Positions 7,149-13,449 of a stretch of DNA of 25,045 bases are shown here, in pieces. Numbering within the stretch: position 1 is the first letter of the stretch; each line of letters starts with the position of its first letter. Below the pieces are notes generated by a model. The model saw nothing but the letters and a program-made list of their open reading frames with translations. It ran no database searches and was not told where the DNA came from. Both the position numbers and the translations under genes were made by a program. Source of the DNA: a virus; IMG/VR virus record IMGVR_UViG_3300043775_000829, positions 1-25,045 of that record; one strand, given 5' to 3'.

Positions 7149-8453
7149 ATGGCACGCGATCTTTTTATTGACACAACCAACCGCAGGCTGGCGACGAGCT
7201 TGACGAGCCTTGCACCGGCTACAACGCCGCGTTTCGTAAAGGGCGACAACGGCGCAATAAACCTCTACTTTCTGGAAGCAACAGGCAACATCACTACTCC
7301 GTTTAACGTTGTGGATTACACCGGAACAAGCGTTAAATTTGGCGTAGGAAGCCGCACAGGCACGCCAGCATCCGGCACATTTACTCTCTCGTTTGGAGGC
7401 CAAACCAGCGGCGCGATAGGATTCAGCGCGACAGCAGGCGCGATATCGTCCGCTCTCAACTCGCTCTCAACTGTCACCGCCGCAGGATCGGTCAGCGTTG
7501 ACGGCACGATGGCAACCAACTTTGTCGTCTCATTCAACAGCGTCGGCACGCAGGGCGCGATCACCGGCAACTTCGCCCGACTCATTCCGACCACTACAGC
7601 TCTGATAGACGAGCGCATCGCAGGAGACGCCACCAACGCTGAGATCCAAGAGCTGCAACTTAGACTCGCGCCCGCAGTCTACGAACCGACATGGACGGAT
7701 CTCGGAACGGCCATGACCGTCAGCGTAGCAACAACGCTAACAGGCTCGACGCTCAACAACGAAATTCAGCGCGTGACGTTCTCCCGCGCTCCGTATCTCG
7801 GCAGCTATCGCTTCACTGTTCCCACCTACAACGTCGATATCGCCAGCACCGTCACGGACGGCGTCTTCATTACGACGAGCAACCACGGACTGACACTCTC
7901 CCAGCCTGTCGTTCTAACAGGCTTCACCGCGCTCACCGGATACACGGCAGGGCTTCAATATTTCGTTCGCTCGATTCCTCAGACGACCGAGTTTTTGCTA
8001 GGAGTAACGGCAGGGGCAGTCGCGATCACGACTGGAACAGGCACGGTTACGACCGGCAGCGTAGCTACTACGATCCTACGCCAGACCGATCCGCTGGACG
8101 CAAACACGACCGCCGCGCAGTTGCAAACAGCATTGCAAGCACTCGATAGCATTGGCACAGGAAACGCGACCGTTGTCGGAGTGCAAAATAGCTACTACGA
8201 CATCAATTTCAGCGGAGACAAGGGCTTCACCGATCTTCCAACACTCCAAGTGCAAAGCGGCTTGACCGCAGCACCCGGCAAGACCGCCGCCGTCGATTTT
8301 AACACGTTCGGCGTTCGCGATCTGTTGCTGAATGCAACCTCGGTCACGACCGAGATCGAGGTCGAGTTAACGACCGCAGGCGAGCGCAGCACGATTATTC
8401 TCCAATCATGCACTCTAACCGAAGAACTCATCAGCCAAGGCGGTCTGAGCTAA
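7149..8453 (+). CDS. Tail fibre or minor structural protein with repeated beta domains
   Basis: The protein has 434 residues, is very rich in Thr, Ser, Ala and Gly and has few Cys or charged clusters. Residues about 75-145 show the pattern GTFTLSFGGQT, then ATAGAISSALNSL, then a beta strand pair. A second version appears around 313-370 (ANTTAAQLQTALQALDSIG, then YYDINFSG). Between the strand SYRFTVPT (219-226) and the second copy lies an insert of about 80 residues with NHGLTL and TGYTAGLQYFV. Such repeated domains are typical of large phage fibres and surface proteins. It starts directly after the previous stop (TAA then ATG 7149) and is the last gene before lysis, where receptor-binding proteins are often found. 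Confidence 0.65.
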   Translation: MARDLFIDTTNRRLATSLTSLAPATTPRFVKGDNGAINLYFLEATGNITTPFNVVDYTGTSVKFGVGSRTGTPASGTFTLSFGGQTSGAIGFSATAGAISSALNSLSTVTAAGSVSVDGTMATNFVVSFNSVGTQGAITGNFARLIPTTTALIDERIAGDATNAEIQELQLRLAPAVYEPTWTDLGTAMTVSVATTLTGSTLNNEIQRVTFSRAPYLGSYRFTVPTYNVDIASTVTDGVFITTSNHGLTLSQPVVLTGFTALTGYTAGLQYFVRSIPQTTEFLLGVTAGAVAITTGTGTVTTGSVATTILRQTDPLDANTTAAQLQTALQALDSIGTGNATVVGVQNSYYDINFSGDKGFTDLPTLQVQSGLTAAPGKTAAVDFNTFGVRDLLLNATSVTTEIEVELTTAGERSTIILQSCTLTEELISQGGLS

Positions 8454-8454
8454 A

Positions 8455-8622
8455 ATGAGCGGGCACACTTTTAATACATTTGTCGGAACGAGCGCACCAG
8501 CAATGGCGGTTCTCATATCCTTCTCCGAAGTCGAGGCGTGGCTTCGCATCGCTTCTCTCTTGCTCGGAATTTGCATCGGTGCGGTATCGCTGTATAAAAT
8601 GCTGAAAGCTAAAAAACCATGA
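8455..8622 (+). CDS. Small membrane protein, holin-like
   Basis: This 55-residue protein has a single strongly hydrophobic segment, IASLLLGICIGAVSLYKML (about residues 32-50), followed by the basic end KAKKP. It starts one base after the fibre stop, and its TGA overlaps the ATG of the next small membrane gene. The N-terminal region carries a Ser/Thr-rich soluble segment. Position at the head of the lysis cassette and a short membrane span with a cationic C-terminus suggest a holin, pinholin or antiholin. Membrane topology is inferred. Confidence 0.7.
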   Translation: MSGHTFNTFVGTSAPAMAVLISFSEVEAWLRIASLLLGICIGAVSLYKMLKAKKP

Positions 8623-8783
8623 AGACACTATTCTCGAAATTGAAAGAACCGTCCACTATTCGCGGGGTCGCGATCATCGGCGCAGTTGCCGGTTTGAGCT
8701 TGGAACCAGCGAAATGGGATGCAATTGGAGCGGCTCTTGCGGCAATCATTGGCTTGATCGAAATCTTCCGAAAGGAAAAATGA
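8619..8783 (+). CDS. Holin-like protein with two membrane segments
   Basis: This is a 54-residue protein beginning KTLFSKLKEPSTIRG and carrying two hydrophobic stretches, VAIIGAVAGLSL and IGAALAAIIGLIEIF, joined by a short PAKWDA turn and ending in RKEK. The KLKEPST start, two short spans and charged end match a widespread group of small phage holins. It overlaps its neighbours on both sides by ATGA. It probably forms the inner-membrane lesion that releases the endolysin encoded two genes downstream. Confidence 0.8.
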   Translation: MKTLFSKLKEPSTIRGVAIIGAVAGLSLEPAKWDAIGAALAAIIGLIEIFRKEK

Positions 8784-8947
8784 ACGCAAAGCAAATCGCG
8801 CTGTGGATGATCGTTCTCAGCTTTGCGTTCTTAGGCATGGCGTTCTTGACTTCATGCGCTGGATTTCAAAATCCGTCGGTATGTCTCAAGACGGACTACG
8901 GAACACTTTGCTACGAACTCCCAGAAATACCATCGCTCAAAAAATGA
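8780..8947 (+). CDS. Small lipoprotein in the lysis cassette
   Basis: The protein is 55 residues with a lipoprotein signal peptide: a hydrophobic stretch (IALWMIVLSFAFLGMAF) and a lipobox LTSC, with Cys 31 as the predicted lipidated residue. The mature part is only about 25 residues. It lies between holin and endolysin with ATGA overlaps at both ends. A short outer-membrane lipoprotein in this place recalls the o-spanin of Gram-negative phages, although no partner i-spanin is recognisable nearby and the mature chain is not Pro-rich. This argues for a diderm host. Confidence 0.68.
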   Translation: MNAKQIALWMIVLSFAFLGMAFLTSCAGFQNPSVCLKTDYGTLCYELPEIPSLKK

Positions 8948-9417
8948 CCTTTGACGACCGCTCGGAGATCCAGCTTGCAACGCTCCACCCCGAAGCTCAA
9001 AAGGCCGCGCGCGCCTTCCTAGGCGCTGCAAAGGTCATCTCTGCAAAGGTGGGTTGCGACGTTAAAATCATCAGCGGAACCCGCTCCTATATGGAGCAAG
9101 ATGCGCTCTATGCGCGGGGCCGCACAACCCCAGGGAAGAAAATCACGATGGCGTCTGCTGGCCACTCAAATCATAATTTCGGCATCGCTTTCGATATCGG
9201 TATTTTTCGCGGCAAAGAATATTGCGGAGAGCACCCGCTCTATAACGAACTCGGCACGCTCGGAAAGAGCCTTGGCCTTGAATGGGGTGGCGACTGGAAA
9301 TTTGTTGACGAACCCCACTATCAGCTACGTCCGCATTGGGCGAAGGGCATGACCGAGCGAGATATGCTCGCTAATTTACGCAACCGAGTATCTAAAAAAA
9401 TAGACGTTCTTGCTTGA
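8944..9417 (+). CDS. Endolysin, M15-family L,D/D,D-peptidase
   Basis: This 157-residue enzyme has the M15 (VanY / L-alanyl-D-glutamate endopeptidase) signature. SGTRSYMEQDALYARGR occupies about 44-60. The zinc-binding motif SNHNFGIAFD supplies His 77 and Asp 84, and EPHYQ supplies His 125. It should cut peptide cross-links or stems of peptidoglycan after holin action. It lacks a signal peptide and a separate cell-wall-binding domain, as expected of a holin-dependent endolysin. The size matches single-domain enzymes such as that of phage T5. ATG 8944 overlaps the lipoprotein stop. A longer in-frame start at 8803 lies inside the lipoprotein gene and is unlikely. Confidence 0.93.
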   Translation: MTFDDRSEIQLATLHPEAQKAARAFLGAAKVISAKVGCDVKIISGTRSYMEQDALYARGRTTPGKKITMASAGHSNHNFGIAFDIGIFRGKEYCGEHPLYNELGTLGKSLGLEWGGDWKFVDEPHYQLRPHWAKGMTERDMLANLRNRVSKKIDVLA

Positions 9418-9659
9418 AAAAACGAAAACAACCGACGGTTGAATCAGAGCGTGCGGAAGCACTCGCGGAAGCGAAGCGCATCCTGTCGGAGCATTATGAT
9501 TGCGGCCTCGCCATCGTATCGTGGGAGCAAGGCGGGGAGACGATGCACGGGGAATTTGTATTCGGCAACAAATACGCCGTGGAGGGACTCGCGGGGGACT
9601 CGTTCAGCATTTTATTCCCAGACGCAGAAGAAGAAGAGGAGGAGGACGAAGAGGCATGA
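9414..9659 (+). CDS. Small protein with acidic C-terminus, unknown function
   Basis: This is an 81-residue protein starting at TTG 9414, which overlaps the endolysin TGA. The start is basic (KKRKQP), followed by a helix, a beta segment (CGLAIVSWEQGG and GEFVFGNKY) and a run of ten acidic residues broken only once by Asp, ending EDEEA. No family is recognised. Acidic tails often mimic nucleic acid or mediate protein contacts, but that is speculation here. It is translationally coupled to its neighbours on both sides. Confidence 0.55.
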   Translation: MKKRKQPTVESERAEALAEAKRILSEHYDCGLAIVSWEQGGETMHGEFVFGNKYAVEGLAGDSFSILFPDAEEEEEEDEEA

Positions 9660-9880
9660 AAATGACACTTGAGTATGACGAAACAGAGCGATACGAGCAC
9701 GAAGTTGCCTGTAAGGCGCTTGATATTTTAATCTTGGTGGATGACATAGACCAAGAACTCCGAAGCGCACTCAAGCACGAATCCGGAGCGTTTGCGAAAC
9801 TTGATGAAGATACGATGGAGGCCGTCCGCGCTTGGATATGGGAAGAACGAACCAAGCGAAACATCCCAGAGCTGATATGA
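9656..9880 (+). CDS. Small acidic helical protein, unknown function
   Basis: This 74-residue protein is predicted helical and acidic, with Tyr-containing MTLEYDETERYEHEVACKALDI at its start (first 20 residues) and an amphipathic C-terminal helix. ATG 9656 overlaps the upstream stop and the TGA overlaps the metallophosphoesterase ATG. The pattern resembles small phage proteins encoded beside phosphoesterases, but no function is assigned. The gene belongs to the coupled chain running from the holins to 10599. Confidence 0.6.
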   Translation: MKMTLEYDETERYEHEVACKALDILILVDDIDQELRSALKHESGAFAKLDEDTMEAVRAWIWEERTKRNIPELI

Positions 9881-10599
9881 AGGGCTGGAAAAAATGGATG
9901 GCAGTCGGATGCTCTCACGGCGATCAGATCGACCCAGATGCACGAAAAAGTGTCTTGACGTTCCGAGACCGCTGGAAGCCCGACACGACCATCCATCTTG
10001 GAGACTTCTTGGACTTGGCAGCCTTCCGTTCTGGTGCTATCTCCGACCCGAACTCAAGCGACCGCGCCGCGAGCATCAGCGACGATCTTTCCGCCGGCAT
10101 CGACTTCCTTCACGAACTCCGGCCACAGCATATTCTCTACGGAAACCACGAAGCCCGGCTCTACAAGCTCGCGTCTTCACCCAACGCGCTTGCGGCTCAC
10201 GCCGCAACGCTCACGATCCAAGCGATAGAGAAGACCGCGAAGGAACTAAAAGCGCGGCTGTATCCATATCACATTCGATCTTTTTACGAGCTAGGCGGAT
10301 GCAAATTTATCCACGGGTATATGTATAACGTGCAGGCCATCCGCGACCATGCGGAAACCTACGGGCAATGCGTCATGGCTCACCTACACCGAGTCGGATG
10401 GGAACGCGCACGCACGCTTGACGGGCCTAGCGGATATTGCACCGGAATGCTGGCTCGTTTTGATATGGAATACGCGAGCACGCGCCGTGCAACCTTCGGA
10501 TGGTCGCAGGGCTTCGCGTATGGCTACTACAAAGATAATTCAATAAATATCAACCTATGCGAAAGACGACAAAACAACCCGTGGCTATTGCCGCTGTAA
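9877..10599 (+). CDS. Calcineurin-like metallophosphoesterase
   Basis: The 240-residue protein has the main metallophosphoesterase motifs in order: GCSHGD at 11-16, HLGDFLDL at 40-47 (Asp 43), YGNHEARL at 88-95, FIHG at 144-147 and AHLHR at 168-172. The first metal motif is normally D-x-H; here Cys-Ser-His occupies it, so the first Asp is replaced. Two-metal enzymes of this fold cleave phosphoesters in nucleic acids, nucleotides or proteins, and the substrate cannot be told from sequence. No signal peptide is seen, so it acts in the cytoplasm. ATG 9877 overlaps the upstream stop. Phage copies are often found near lysis or replication genes. Confidence 0.85.
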   Translation: MKGWKKWMAVGCSHGDQIDPDARKSVLTFRDRWKPDTTIHLGDFLDLAAFRSGAISDPNSSDRAASISDDLSAGIDFLHELRPQHILYGNHEARLYKLASSPNALAAHAATLTIQAIEKTAKELKARLYPYHIRSFYELGGCKFIHGYMYNVQAIRDHAETYGQCVMAHLHRVGWERARTLDGPSGYCTGMLARFDMEYASTRRATFGWSQGFAYGYYKDNSININLCERRQNNPWLLPL

Positions 10600-10835
10600 A
10601 CAAAGCGTGGGAGGCTTTTTACAAAGTCTCAAAGCACGAGAGCGAGGCCGATCTTGAAAAACAGGGGTGGAAGACCGCCCGCGCTATTGCAGGCGAGACC
10701 AAGTCAACCATCGCCGCAACTAATTCTCGTTTAGAAATTGCGATTAACAAAACTCAGATTGAGTCAAAAAAGGCTAGAGTAATGACGAAGCAAGGACTCC
10801 GCGAGGTAAATTTCTTTCGACCGATTGTAAAATAA
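10557..10835 (+). CDS. Putative winged-helix DNA-binding protein
   Basis: This is a 92-residue basic protein whose order of elements resembles a winged helix: a helix with LEKQGWKTARAIAGET, a Ser/Thr-rich turn and recognition-like helix (KSTIAATNSRLEIAINK), then a strand-turn-strand wing with GLREVNFFRPI. It could be a transcriptional regulator of the phage. The start at ATG 10557 lies 43 bases inside the metallophosphoesterase, an unusually long overlap; GTG 10581 is an alternative that would trim it. It is the last gene before the terminator at 10899, so it closes the late transcript. Confidence 0.55.
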   Translation: MRKTTKQPVAIAAVNKAWEAFYKVSKHESEADLEKQGWKTARAIAGETKSTIAATNSRLEIAINKTQIESKKARVMTKQGLREVNFFRPIVK

Positions 10836-10898
10836 AAAAGCCCGCAGAGGCGCATGGGCATTGGTTGCGCTCATTTGTAAAGACTTTTCCCAAGAATT

Positions 10899-10927
10899 AT
10901 TTTCGCACTTCGCGAAAATTTTTCTTT
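10899..10927 (+). terminator. Intrinsic terminator ending the tail-lysis transcript
   Basis: ATTTTCGC (10899-10906) pairs perfectly with GCGAAAAT (10912-10919) around ACTTC, followed by a T-rich tract from 10919. It lies in a gene-free stretch of about 170 bases (10836-11007), the clearest break between the late (tail, lysis) and early (recombination, replication) genes. Just upstream, AAAAAAGCCCGC ... GGGC at 10837-10860 could form a weaker hairpin with a T-run when read on the minus strand. Confidence 0.75.
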
Positions 10928-11007
10928 TCATCTTTTAGAAAATGGAGGAGGGTTTGCACATCGAACGGGACGAACCCGAACGAAGAAACCAAAACAGAAA
11001 ACCAAAA

Positions 11008-11406
11008 ATGAAAATCAAAGTTGCACTAAATACTAAAGGCCGCGAACTCTCCGACTCCCTAGACAAAGTAAACGGCAAGGCTAGATCAGCCACAGCATCA
11101 GCAATGGACATCCTCAACGCGACAGAAATTGCCGAGAAGCAACTCGCCGCATTCGGTATTGCGAAATCATCACGCATCGGAGCCGAGATGACATATACAT
11201 CCGGCGGCTCGGTTGCAAAAGCCTACAAATACACGCGCATCGTAAACCGGATCAAAGCAGTTCGCGGCGGCTCTTATTGGTATGTGACCAGCATCGACCG
11301 CGTTGAGCTTTTTCCGAACCAAGACGGCGGAATCAAAGTCGGCCTAAACGCCGATCAAGAAAAGACCGCTCTCGCCGGTATCCGCGCAAAATTCTACAAC
11401 ATCTAA
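11008..11406 (+). CDS. Protein of unknown function at the head of the early region
   Basis: The protein is 132 residues starting at ATG 11008 after an A-rich leader (AAAACAGAAAACCAAAA). An in-frame ATG at 10942 would add 22 very polar residues and is less likely. The chain is basic, with an Ala-rich helical first half (about 20-55) and a beta-rich second half containing GGSYWYVTSIDRVELFPNQ. No family is recognised. It begins the first operon after the terminator at 10899, so it may be among the first genes expressed. Confidence 0.6.
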   Translation: MKIKVALNTKGRELSDSLDKVNGKARSATASAMDILNATEIAEKQLAAFGIAKSSRIGAEMTYTSGGSVAKAYKYTRIVNRIKAVRGGSYWYVTSIDRVELFPNQDGGIKVGLNADQEKTALAGIRAKFYNI

Positions 11407-11407
11407 T

Positions 11408-11560
11408 ATGGAACCACTAACATTTCTCGCACTATTCGGAATATGCACTTGCTGTGCCTTTATCGCTGGTTATCTAATCGGCAACATCAAAGCAACCTGC
11501 GAGATGGAACAGGCTCGCAAATGGTGGATGAACCGCCAAATCCGCAGGGAGCGGAAATGA
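11408..11560 (+). CDS. Small single-pass membrane protein
   Basis: This 50-residue protein has an N-terminal hydrophobic segment, LTFLALFGICTCCAFIAGYL (residues 4-23), followed by a basic tail ending RQIRRERK. By the positive-inside rule the C-terminus is cytoplasmic. ATG 11408 follows the upstream stop by one base, and its TGA overlaps the next gene's ATG. Such small membrane proteins in phage early regions are sometimes superinfection-exclusion or host-takeover factors, but no specific function can be given. Confidence 0.6.
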   Translation: MEPLTFLALFGICTCCAFIAGYLIGNIKATCEMEQARKWWMNRQIRRERK

Positions 11561-11871
11561 TGACCGCTGAGGAGCTACATGACGCGGAATGCACCTTTAC
11601 GCGCAATTTATTGTGCGGGATGATACAGCAGGCAGTTTACGACATAAAATGTGAAAAAGTCTTTTTGAGCAAACAACTAAACGAGGCTCAAGAACTTGAC
11701 CGAGAGTCAGCAATTCACTTTATCAGATCGAAAGCATTCCAAGGCATTTGCGACGTTCTCGCACTTCCGGCAGATAAAATTAAAACTAGAGCATTAAAAT
11801 ATGATATTGGCATTAGATCCGGGGACAACACACACCGCTTTTATTCAACTCGACCGAGGAAAGATAATTGA
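11557..11871 (+). CDS. Small helical protein of unknown function
   Basis: This is a 104-residue helical protein starting at ATG 11557 in an ATGA overlap. It contains FTRNLLCGMIQQAVYDIKC and a helix around AIHFIRSKAFQGICDVL, with five Cys in no clear metal spacing. Its last 71 bases overlap the RuvC-like gene in another frame, where the chain becomes basic and low in structure, so the conserved part probably ends near residue 85. No family is recognised. Confidence 0.55.
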   Translation: MMTAEELHDAECTFTRNLLCGMIQQAVYDIKCEKVFLSKQLNEAQELDRESAIHFIRSKAFQGICDVLALPADKIKTRALKYDIGIRSGDNTHRFYSTRPRKDN

Positions 11872-12241
11872 TCACGGTCACTTTCCCAATGCCGAGATCC
11901 GTCAGATTCTTATCGGTCGCGAATACACTCGATGCGCCTGCGAGATGATCGCCAGCTACGGCATGGCAGTCGGAGCCAGCACATTCGAGACGTGCGTATG
12001 GATCGGACGATTCATAGAAGTGGCACGGGTGGACGTGGAGTTGATCTTTCGTAAAGACATTAAGCTTTTCCTATGCGGCACGATGCGAGCCAAGGACGCG
12101 AACATTCGCCAAGCCTTGCTCGACAAGATCGGGCCTCAGGGAACAAAGAAAACCCCAGGGCCGACTTATGGAATTAAGTCGCACACTTGGGCGGCATTAG
12201 CTGTGGCCGTATTCGCAGCACAAAACAACAAAGGAAAATAG
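11801..12241 (+). CDS. RuvC-like Holliday junction resolvase
   Basis: The 146-residue protein opens with ALDPGTTHTAF (Asp 6, RNase H fold strand 1), has CEMI at 47-50 (Glu 48, second acidic site) and a C-terminal GIKSHTWAALAVAVFA helix at 124-139. In canonical RuvC this last helix carries D-x2-D. Here a His (128) takes the position of the first Asp and Ala follows, which is seen in several phage and bacterial RuvC-like proteins. It should cut four-way junctions left by recombination or replication so that concatemers can be packaged. It starts at ATG 11801, inside the preceding gene. Confidence 0.85.
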   Translation: MILALDPGTTHTAFIQLDRGKIIDHGHFPNAEIRQILIGREYTRCACEMIASYGMAVGASTFETCVWIGRFIEVARVDVELIFRKDIKLFLCGTMRAKDANIRQALLDKIGPQGTKKTPGPTYGIKSHTWAALAVAVFAAQNNKGK

Positions 12242-12244
12242 AAA

Positions 12245-12475
12245 ATGAAAATAGAAATAGAAAAAGAAGATAAAATTGAAAGCTGTGCATCGTGCCGCTT
12301 TTGCGAAGTTATGGAGGACATTAGCGTTGCTGAATGCAGACACTCACCACCATCAATCTTTGCGATGGATGACGGGTGCGATGAATATCCCAAGGTTGGA
12401 TGGGAATATCATTGGGGATGGGACTTTCAATATAGATGCTCATTTTATTCTCTCAAAACAAAAATCAACAAATAA
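12245..12475 (+). CDS. Small Cys-containing, possibly metal-binding protein
   Basis: This is a 76-residue acidic protein with CASCRFC at about 14-20, a Cys-Arg-His at about 31-33 followed by SPP, a Trp-rich middle (WEYHWGWDF) and a final Cys near 65. C-x2-C-x2-C ... C ... C spacing with a Pro-Pro and aromatic centre is common in small phage proteins thought to bind zinc. No enzymatic function is known. It starts at ATG 12245 after an A-rich leader, between the resolvase and the recombination ATPase, so it is probably part of the recombination operon. Confidence 0.6.
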   Translation: MKIEIEKEDKIESCASCRFCEVMEDISVAECRHSPPSIFAMDDGCDEYPKVGWEYHWGWDFQYRCSFYSLKTKINK

Positions 12476-12490
12476 CAAAAAACAAAACAT

Positions 12491-13420
12491 ATGAAAATAA
12501 CTAAAGGCAAACAAACACGCGCCCAGCGCGTAGTACTCTACGGAGTGGAGAGCGTAGGCAAAAGCACATTCGCGGCCAAGTTCCCCAGGCCGCTATTCTT
12601 GGACATCGAGGGCGGCACGTCCCACCTAGACGTTGACCGTTGCGAGATCAACACCTGGAAGCATCTCACGGACGCATTGGCAGAAGCCAAGACGACCGAC
12701 TACAAAACCATCGTAATAGACTCGGCAGATTGGGCAGAACGCCTGTGCGTTGAAGACCTTCTAGCCACCAGCAAAAAAACCAGCATCGAGGATTTCGGCT
12801 TTGGCAAGGGCTGGGTGATGGTCGCGGAAAGAATGAGCCGGTTCTTGTCATCTGTCGATCAGTTAATTGACGGCGGCAAGAACGTCGTTCTTATCGCTCA
12901 CAGCAAGATCGTCCGCTTTGAAGCTCCAGACGCCTTGGCAGCATACGATCGCTACGAGTTGAAACTCAGCAAACAATCGGCGCCGTTGCTTAAAGAGTTT
13001 GCGGACGAGCTTTGGTTCTTGCGTTTCAAAACTAAGGTATCGACGACCGACAGCGGCAAGGGAAAGGGCATCGGCGGTAAAGAGCGCATCATCCTAACCA
13101 CTCACTCCGCAGCCTACGACGCAAAGACGCGCAGCGGCCTTGCGGAAGAACTCCCGCTCGAATGGGCATCGGTCGCGCACTTGTTCGAAGCCGTTGCAAG
13201 TAAACAGCCAGATCATATCGTTGAAGCCGACGAAATGGTCGGATGGCAAGCACGGCTCGCAGAGCACGAAGGCGCGGTGAACCAGTTCTTGATTGCTCGC
13301 GGCGTCCTTACGAGCGAACAGACGTGGCGCGACTGCGCACCGGAATACCTGCACCGCGTTGCACTTCGCGTCGATCAGTTTGTCAATACGGCGGTCGAAT
13401 GGAGAAAGGCGAATTCGTGA
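12491..13420 (+). CDS. Sak4-like RecA-fold recombination ATPase
   Basis: The 309-residue protein has a Walker A motif GVESVGKST (18-26), a Walker B-like strand TIVIDSADW (73-81) and the extended RecA-type core. The start VVLYGVESVGKSTFAAKFP and the later KNVVLIAHSKI and YDRYELKLSKQ match the Sak4 family of phage single-strand annealing ATPases. It would load on single-stranded DNA and promote annealing, working with the SSB-like protein and the nuclease encoded downstream. ATG 12491 follows an A-rich leader without Shine-Dalgarno. The C-terminal 70 residues look like a helical extension. Confidence 0.85.
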   Translation: MKITKGKQTRAQRVVLYGVESVGKSTFAAKFPRPLFLDIEGGTSHLDVDRCEINTWKHLTDALAEAKTTDYKTIVIDSADWAERLCVEDLLATSKKTSIEDFGFGKGWVMVAERMSRFLSSVDQLIDGGKNVVLIAHSKIVRFEAPDALAAYDRYELKLSKQSAPLLKEFADELWFLRFKTKVSTTDSGKGKGIGGKERIILTTHSAAYDAKTRSGLAEELPLEWASVAHLFEAVASKQPDHIVEADEMVGWQARLAEHEGAVNQFLIARGVLTSEQTWRDCAPEYLHRVALRVDQFVNTAVEWRKANS

Positions 13421-13444
13421 CAAATACTACCCATTATTTGTCAC
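13417..13444 (+). repeat. Perfect 10-bp inverted repeat before the nuclease gene
   Basis: GTGACAAATA (13417-13426) and TATTTGTCAC (13435-13444) are perfect reverse complements separated by CTACCCAT. The left arm contains the ATPase TGA stop and a possible GTG start for the nuclease. The right arm ends five bases before ATG 13450. The symmetry suits an operator for a dimeric regulator or an RNA hairpin controlling nuclease translation. No T-run follows, so it is not a simple terminator. Confidence 0.7.
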
Positions 13445-13449
13445 AAAAA

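Noticed and set aside
8803-8943. Longer start for the endolysin
   Set aside because: The extension is inside the lipoprotein gene, while ATG 8944 gives a normal single-domain M15 enzyme and an ATGA overlap.
10836-10870. Minus-strand terminator (GCCC...GGGC with T-run)
   Set aside because: The stem is weak and no minus-strand gene needs it; the clear + strand terminator is at 10899.
12245-12475. A Com-like regulator of mom
   Set aside because: It has a Cys cluster but is 6 kb from mom, lacks Com spacing and belongs to the recombination operon.
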